Shown piece after piece: positions 16,779 through 20,693 of a stretch of 20,693 nucleotides of DNA (position 1 is the stretch's first letter; each line of letters opens with the position of its first letter). The notes beneath the pieces were generated by a model, which ran no database searches, was not told the origin of the DNA, and worked only from the letters and a program-made list of their open reading frames with translations. Source of the DNA: an uncultured Butyricicoccus sp. (GTDB taxonomy: Bacteria; Bacillota; Clostridia; Oscillospirales; Butyricicoccaceae); NCBI GenBank assembly GCA_900544475.1, contig UQVU01000018.1:1-20693 (forward strand), given 5' to 3'. The translations under genes were made by a program, and so were the position numbers.

Positions 16779-18401
16779 TTGCATAAAAAATCAGCTAAGC
16801 AGAGCTTTCTGCAGGGCGCGGTCATTATGATGGCGGCAAGCCTTGTCGTCAAGGTCATCGGCGCCTTTTTTCAGATACCGCTCCAGAACCTCATCGGCGG
16901 CGACAAGAGTCCGGCGTTCGGTATGTTCTCGGCGGCGTACCGCATCTATACCGCCATGCTCGTCATCTCGACGGTCGGCCTGCCGGCGGCGCTGTCCAAG
17001 ATGGTCGCGGAGGCGACAGCAAAGGGACGCGAGCACGAGGTAAAGCGCATCGTGCGCGTGGCGGCCGGGGTATTCGTCCCTGTGGGAGCGCTGTGCTCGC
17101 TCGCGCTGTTCTTCGGCGCGGGGACGTTCGCCGCATGGATCAAGAGCGAGGACTCACGTCTTGCGGTCATGGCTATCGCGCCGAGCGTTCTCATGGTCGC
17201 GATCCTCTCGGTTTTCCGCGGCTACTATCAGGGCCGCTCGAACATGGTGCCGACGGCGGTCTCACAGGTCATCGAGGCGGCGGGCAAGCTGTTCATCGGT
17301 CTCGGCCTCGCCTACTGGGCGGTGGGACGCGGCTTTGACGACCCGGCAGTTGCGGCGCTGACCGTGCTCGGCGTCACCATCGGCGAGGTCGCGGCGGCGG
17401 CTTACATGCTCGTGCAGGCGGCGCTCACGCGCGGCGGAACGCGCATCCGTTCGCTCGACCCGACCGTTCGCCCGACCGGGACGCTCATCAAGACGCTGCT
17501 CAGCCTGTCCATCCCCATCACGATCTCGTCCTCGGTCATGAGCGTGACCGACCTTATCGACGTCGCGCTGATTTCGAGCCGTCTGCAAAGCCCGGCGGTG
17601 CATATGGCGGCGGACGAGGCGATGCAGACCTACGGCATCTACACCGGCGTTATCAACTTCTTTAACCTGCCGCAGACGCTCATCACCGCGCTTGCGGTCA
17701 GCGTGCTGCCGACCATCGCGAGTGCACGCGCGTCCGGCGATGAGCGCAAGGCGAACGCCACGCTCTCGACTACGCTCCGCATGACGCTCATGCTGACGCT
17801 TCCGGCGGGGGCAGGCTTTTTCCTGCTCGGCGGCCCCATCCTGCGCATCTTCCTGTCCTCGGGCACGGTGCTCGGCGGTCAGCTCATGAGCATCCTCGGC
17901 TTTGCCGTTCCGGCGGTGGCGCTCGTCGCGGTGACGAATGCGGTGCTTCAGGCGTACAGCCGCATCGACCTGCCGCTGATTTCGATGTGCCTCGGCGCGG
18001 CGGTCAAGCTGTGCGGTGACTATTTCCTGATCGGCAACCCGATGTTCTCGATTGCGGGCGCACCCATCAGCACGGCGCTGTGCTACTGGCTCATCGCGCT
18101 CATCAACCTGTTCCATATCGCGCGTCTGTCGCACGGACTGCCGCCGGCCGGCCGCACGCTGCTGCGTCCGCTCGCCGCGACCTTCGGCATGGGCGCGGTG
18201 GTCGTTATCGGAAAGACGCTCGTGGGCATGGCGGGTCTCGCTCCGGCGAGTGCCCTCGACAAGCTCGCAACGCTCGTCATTATTGCGGCGGCGGCCCTCG
18301 TCTACGGCGTGCTGCTGCTCGCGCTCCACGCCATCGAGCGGGCGGACGTGCTGCTTCTGCCGCACGGCGCGAAAATCGCGGATATTTTACATTTGAAGTG
18401 A
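16779..18401 (+). CDS. spoVB: SpoVB/MurJ-like polysaccharide flippase, MOP superfamily
   Basis: This polytopic membrane protein of about 540 residues has around 14 hydrophobic segments and belongs to the MOP flippase superfamily (SpoVB/MurJ/Wzx-like). Homologues translocate lipid-linked cell wall or spore cortex precursors. The opening QSFLQGAVIMMAASLVVKVIG, the FGMFSAAYRIYTAML stretch and the internal FRGYYQGRSNMVPTAVSQ segment are characteristic of the SpoVB/YabM group. Position next to mazG, HU and rqcP matches the clostridial and Bacillus yabM-yabN order. I chose a TTG start at 16779 because AAAGGGAG lies 7 nt upstream. The upstream ATG at 16731 has no binding site and would add 16 polar residues. 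Confidence 0.9.
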   Translation: MHKKSAKQSFLQGAVIMMAASLVVKVIGAFFQIPLQNLIGGDKSPAFGMFSAAYRIYTAMLVISTVGLPAALSKMVAEATAKGREHEVKRIVRVAAGVFVPVGALCSLALFFGAGTFAAWIKSEDSRLAVMAIAPSVLMVAILSVFRGYYQGRSNMVPTAVSQVIEAAGKLFIGLGLAYWAVGRGFDDPAVAALTVLGVTIGEVAAAAYMLVQAALTRGGTRIRSLDPTVRPTGTLIKTLLSLSIPITISSSVMSVTDLIDVALISSRLQSPAVHMAADEAMQTYGIYTGVINFFNLPQTLITALAVSVLPTIASARASGDERKANATLSTTLRMTLMLTLPAGAGFFLLGGPILRIFLSSGTVLGGQLMSILGFAVPAVALVAVTNAVLQAYSRIDLPLISMCLGAAVKLCGDYFLIGNPMFSIAGAPISTALCYWLIALINLFHIARLSHGLPPAGRTLLRPLAATFGMGAVVVIGKTLVGMAGLAPASALDKLATLVIIAAAALVYGVLLLALHAIERADVLLLPHGAKIADILHLK

Positions 18402-18414
18402 GGAAATACGAAAA

Positions 18415-19215
18415 ATGGTTGATTTTGAAATGAAAGACAAGTATAATGTGAACGATCTCGTGCGCATCATGGAAATCCTCCGCGCACCGGACGGCTGCAT
18501 GTGGGACCAGGCGCAGGACCATCACTCCATCCGCCAGAACTTCATTGAGGAGACCTACGAGGCCTGCGAGGCCATCGACGACAACGACACCGACCATCTC
18601 AAGGAGGAGCTGGGCGATGTGCTGCTTCAGGTCGTGTTCCACACGCAGATGGAGAAGGAAAAGGGCGTTTTCGACCTGAACGACGTCGCGGACGGCGTGT
18701 GCAAGAAGCTGATTTTCCGCCATCCGCATATCTTCGGTGATGTCAAGGTCGGCTCGACCGATGAAATCCTCTCGAACTGGGACGACCTCAAGCGCAAGGA
18801 GAAAAAGCAGGAGACCGACACCTCGACGCTCGAAAGCGTGTCCAAGAGCCTGCCGAGCCTCATCCGCGCACAGAAGCTCCAGAAAAAGGCGGCGAAGGTC
18901 GGCTTCGACTGGCCGGACGTTTCGGGTGCGCTCGACAAGGTAGAGGAGGAGCTTGCGGAGGTCCGCGCGGCGATTGACGGCAACGGCGACATCGAGGAGG
19001 AGATCGGCGACCTGATTTTCGCGGTGACGAACGTTTCGCGCTTCGTCAAGGTGGACTCGGAACGCGCCGCCGAAAAGACCTGCAACAAGTTCGTTCGCCG
19101 CTTTGCGGACATGGAGAAGCAGGCCGCAGCCGAGGGAAAGAACCTTTCCGACCTGACGCTCTCCGAGCTGGACGCGCTCTGGGACAAGGCGAAAGAGCAC
19201 GAGCATCAGGCATAA
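18415..19215 (+). CDS. mazG: Nucleoside triphosphate pyrophosphohydrolase MazG
   Basis: MazG, 266 residues, hydrolyses (d)NTPs to monophosphates and pyrophosphate, cleaning aberrant nucleotides and lowering (p)ppGpp precursors in some bacteria. It has two tandem MazG domains. The first carries the metal-binding EETYE (45-49) and EELGD (64-68); the second has EEELAEV and EEEIGD in the same arrangement. The Bacillus YabN homologue has an extra N-terminal methyltransferase domain that is absent here. GAGG precedes the ATG by about 11 nt. The gene is 13 nt downstream of the flippase and 22 nt upstream of HU. Confidence 0.96.
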   Translation: MVDFEMKDKYNVNDLVRIMEILRAPDGCMWDQAQDHHSIRQNFIEETYEACEAIDDNDTDHLKEELGDVLLQVVFHTQMEKEKGVFDLNDVADGVCKKLIFRHPHIFGDVKVGSTDEILSNWDDLKRKEKKQETDTSTLESVSKSLPSLIRAQKLQKKAAKVGFDWPDVSGALDKVEEELAEVRAAIDGNGDIEEEIGDLIFAVTNVSRFVKVDSERAAEKTCNKFVRRFADMEKQAAAEGKNLSDLTLSELDALWDKAKEHEHQA

Positions 19216-19237
19216 ACAGACAAAACAGGAGATAAAG

Positions 19238-19516
19238 ATGAAAAAGAACGAATTTATTTCGCTCGTAGCCGAAAGAACGGATATGTCCAAGAAGGACACC
19301 GAAAAAATCGTTGACGCGGTGTTCGCCGCGCTCGGCGACCTCATGGTGCAGGGCGACCGGCTCGTGCTGAGCGGCTTCGGCTCGTTCGAGACCAAGGTTC
19401 GCGCCGCACGCAGCGGCCGCAACCCGCGCACGGGCGAAACGATTGAAATCGAACAGGCGACCCTGCCGGTATTCAAGCCGGGCCGCACTCTCAAGGACAA
19501 GGTGAACGCAAAGTGA
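19238..19516 (+). CDS. hup: HU-family DNA-binding protein
   Basis: HU, 92 residues, is a small dimeric nucleoid-associated protein that bends and compacts DNA without strong sequence preference. The N-terminal helices (MKKNEFISLVAERTDMSKKD) are followed by the GFGSFE turn (about 47-52) and the DNA-embracing arm with RSGRNPRTGE (about 58-67), then KPGRTLKDKV at the end. AGGAG lies 7 nt before the ATG. The stop codon overlaps the GTG start of rqcP by 4 nt. Conserved position in the mazG-hup-yabO group. Confidence 0.97.
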   Translation: MKKNEFISLVAERTDMSKKDTEKIVDAVFAALGDLMVQGDRLVLSGFGSFETKVRAARSGRNPRTGETIEIEQATLPVFKPGRTLKDKVNAK

Positions 19517-19755
19517 GACTGGACAAATATCTCAAGGTTTCGCGCCTCATCAAGCGCCGCACGGTTGCAAACGACGCCTGCGACGCGGCGCGCATCACGG
19601 TGAACGGCAAGCCGGCCAAGGCCTCCTATCAGGTCAAGACCGGCGACATTATCGAAATCGCCTTCGGCCAGCGCACGATGAAGGTCGAGGTGCTCGAAAT
19701 CGCGGAGCACGCGCTCAAGGCGGACGCCGCCGGAATGTACCGCGAGGTGCAGTAA
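19513..19755 (+). CDS. rqcP: S4-domain ribosome quality control protein RqcP
   Basis: RqcP (YabO), 80 residues, is a single S4 RNA-binding domain with homology to Hsp15. It binds stalled 50S-peptidyl-tRNA complexes and supports RqcH in adding C-terminal alanine tails. MRLDKYLKVSRLIKRRTVA at the start, followed by ITVNGKPAKASYQVKTGD, is the S4 pattern. Translation starts at a GTG that overlaps the HU stop codon (GTGA), so it is probably coupled to HU translation and has no separate strong ribosome binding site. A strong terminator follows 21 nt after its stop codon. The rqcH gene is not in the window. Confidence 0.94.
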   Translation: MRLDKYLKVSRLIKRRTVANDACDAARITVNGKPAKASYQVKTGDIIEIAFGQRTMKVEVLEIAEHALKADAAGMYREVQ

Positions 19756-19775
19756 AACCCGTAAAAACAGTTCTG

Positions 19776-19829
19776 AAAACTCTCTTTCACGCATAGATAT
19801 GATGTGTGCAGGAGAGTTTTTTGTTTTTT
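19776..19829 (+). terminator. Strong intrinsic terminator between rqcP and yabP
   Basis: AAAACTCTC (19776-19784) pairs with GAGAGTTTT (19812-19820). A second stem, CACGCAT (19788-19794) with ATGTGTG (19802-19808), stacks inside it after a 3x3 internal loop. TTGTTTTTT follows. Only the yabP ribosome binding site separates it from the yabP start codon, so yabP depends on read-through or on a promoter lying inside the hairpin. Confidence 0.85.
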
Positions 19830-19847
19830 CGGAAAGGGGAGAGAGCC

Positions 19848-20126
19848 ATGACGGAGAACGAGCGGACACAGGTGCACAGCATTGTGCTTGAGGAGCGCGA
19901 AAAGCTGCGCGTGACCGGCGTTTCCGATGTGCAGAGCTTCGACGAGGAGCAGGTGCTGCTCGAAACGGCGAAGGGAATGCTCATCGTGCGAGGACAGGGG
20001 CTTCATGTGGAAAAGTTGCAGCTCGACGCCGGGGAAACGGTCGTGCGCGGCGAAATTTCGCTGCTTGAGTACGACGACACGGTACCGGCGCGGGGCGGCG
20101 TATTCCGGCGGCTGTTCGGCGGATGA
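19848..20126 (+). CDS. yabP: Sporulation protein YabP
   Basis: YabP, 92 residues, belongs to the YabP/YqfC family, small proteins made in the mother cell and needed for spore maturation in Bacillus. The pattern is typical: ...EEREKLRVTGVSDVQSFDEEQVLLET, then GMLIVRGQGLHVEKLQLDAGE and a C-terminal GGVFRRLFGG. No transmembrane segment is evident. I chose the ATG at 19848 because AAGGGGAGAG precedes it by a few bases. An in-frame ATG at 19806 lies inside the terminator hairpin. The end overlaps yabQ by 4 nt (ATGA). In Bacillus this gene is under sigma-E, but no convincing sigma-E site is visible here. Confidence 0.9.
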   Translation: MTENERTQVHSIVLEEREKLRVTGVSDVQSFDEEQVLLETAKGMLIVRGQGLHVEKLQLDAGETVVRGEISLLEYDDTVPARGGVFRRLFGG

Positions 20127-20593
20127 TAACGGCGGACATCAACCGGGCGCAGCTCGTGCTGCTCGCGCAGTGCCTGCTGTTCGGCGTGGGGGCAGGCCTC
20201 GTCTACGATGTGTTCCGGGCGCTCCGGCGCGGCGGCGCAGGGGAGGGCGTGTGCGACGCGCTGTTCTGCGCGGTGACGCTCGCGGCGGCGTTCCGCTTCG
20301 GCCTTGTGAGCGCCGCGGGGCAGTGGCGGCTGTTCGCGCTCGCGGGCGCGGCGGCAGGGGGCGCAATTTACTTTGCGCTGCTGAGCGGCTTTGCGATGCC
20401 GGTATTCGGCGGCGCGGTGCGGGCGCTGAAAAGTACACTGAACAGGGGACGCGGGGCGCTTCGGTGGTGTGTGTCGCGGGCGGACAGTGAAAAAATCCGC
20501 GAAATTCGCAAAAAAGTTTGCAAAACCCTCTTCACTTTTTCGCGAAAAAGGTATAAAATAAAAAGCAAATCAGTTCAGCGGCAGGAGAGGTGA
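20123..20593 (+). CDS. yabQ: Spore cortex/sporulation membrane protein YabQ
   Basis: YabQ-family protein of 156 residues. Hydrophobic segments lie at about 9-31, 44-62 and 68-98, followed by a strongly basic tail. The opening QLVLLAQCLLFGVGAGLVYDVFRALRR is the family signature. In Bacillus YabQ is a membrane protein needed for spore cortex formation. It is coupled to yabP by a 4-nt overlap and followed 4 nt later by divIC. The final 40 codons are A/T-rich compared with the rest of the gene and contain a 16-bp perfect palindrome. Confidence 0.88.
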   Translation: MITADINRAQLVLLAQCLLFGVGAGLVYDVFRALRRGGAGEGVCDALFCAVTLAAAFRFGLVSAAGQWRLFALAGAAAGGAIYFALLSGFAMPVFGGAVRALKSTLNRGRGALRWCVSRADSEKIREIRKKVCKTLFTFSRKRYKIKSKSVQRQER

Positions 20594-20597
20594 GACG

Positions 20598-20693
20598 ATG
20601 GCAAGACGCGACGGAAGGCTGGTTCTGATCCGGGTGGTCATGCTGGTGTTTGCGGTCTACGCGCTTTGCACGGTCTTTACGCTCAAGGCGCAG
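20598..20693 (+). CDS. divIC: Septum formation initiator DivIC/FtsB-like, 5' part
   Basis: Only the first 32 codons are present; the gene continues past the right edge. They encode a short basic N-terminus (MARRDGRL) followed by a hydrophobic span (IRVVMLVFAVYALCTVFTL) as in bitopic DivIC/FtsB septum proteins. The expected extracellular coiled coil is not in the window. GAGAGGTGA lies 5 nt before the ATG. The call rests on the yabP-yabQ-divIC order as well as on this short sequence. Confidence 0.8.
   Translation, partial: MARRDGRLVLIRVVMLVFAVYALCTVFTLKAQ

Overview
This window is a GC-rich chromosomal segment from a Gram-positive, spore-forming Clostridia-type bacterium. An Oscillospiraceae/Ruminococcaceae-like gut anaerobe is my best guess. 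The evidence is the gene order spoVB-like flippase, mazG, HU, rqcP, yabP, yabQ, divIC; the HemZ-type radical SAM protein; the recJ / (p)ppGpp synthetase / dtd order; G/C-rich third codon positions; and purine-rich Shine-Dalgarno sites with consensus sigma-A promoters. The taxon is inferred from gene content only.

Layout. Positions 1-717 hold no gene I can recognise. This stretch is packed with palindromic repeats, an array of short hairpins and a strong minus-strand terminator. Positions 718-2327 are a minus-strand operon: a DUF4364-type winged-helix gene, then lrgA and lrgB (holin-like / pyruvate-transport pair), driven by a consensus promoter at 2441-2469. A divergent promoter region (2403-2669) also serves a plus-strand group: a GNAT acetyltransferase, uvrB and uvrA (nucleotide excision repair). 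A terminator near 8136-8166 ends that group and a new promoter at 8187-8215 starts recJ and the Rel/Spo-type rsh gene. They are followed by dtd, an MBL-fold hydrolase, hemZ and a uridine-kinase-like gene. A consensus promoter at 16237-16265 starts a small zinc-ribbon gene, followed by the flippase, mazG, HU and rqcP. A strong terminator then separates rqcP from yabP, yabQ and divIC, and divIC runs off the right edge.

How the genes relate. Most of the window is core information processing and stress biology: UvrA/UvrB and RecJ for DNA repair, RSH for the stringent response, Dtd for removing D-amino acids from tRNA, MazG for nucleotide-pool cleaning, HU for nucleoid structure, RqcP for ribosome quality control, and YabP/YabQ/DivIC for spore coat or cortex formation and division. 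I see no defence island, prophage or complete transposon.

The least ordinary signal is in the non-coding DNA. Two 81-bp elements (161-241 and 13074-13154) share a 28-25-28 layout: two self-complementary 28-bp arms, inverted relative to each other, around a 25-bp core. Differences between arms are compensated so that every hairpin is kept. One copy is nested in a larger inverted arrangement (26-309), next to an array of about eight hairpins (532-716) that lies just past lrgB.
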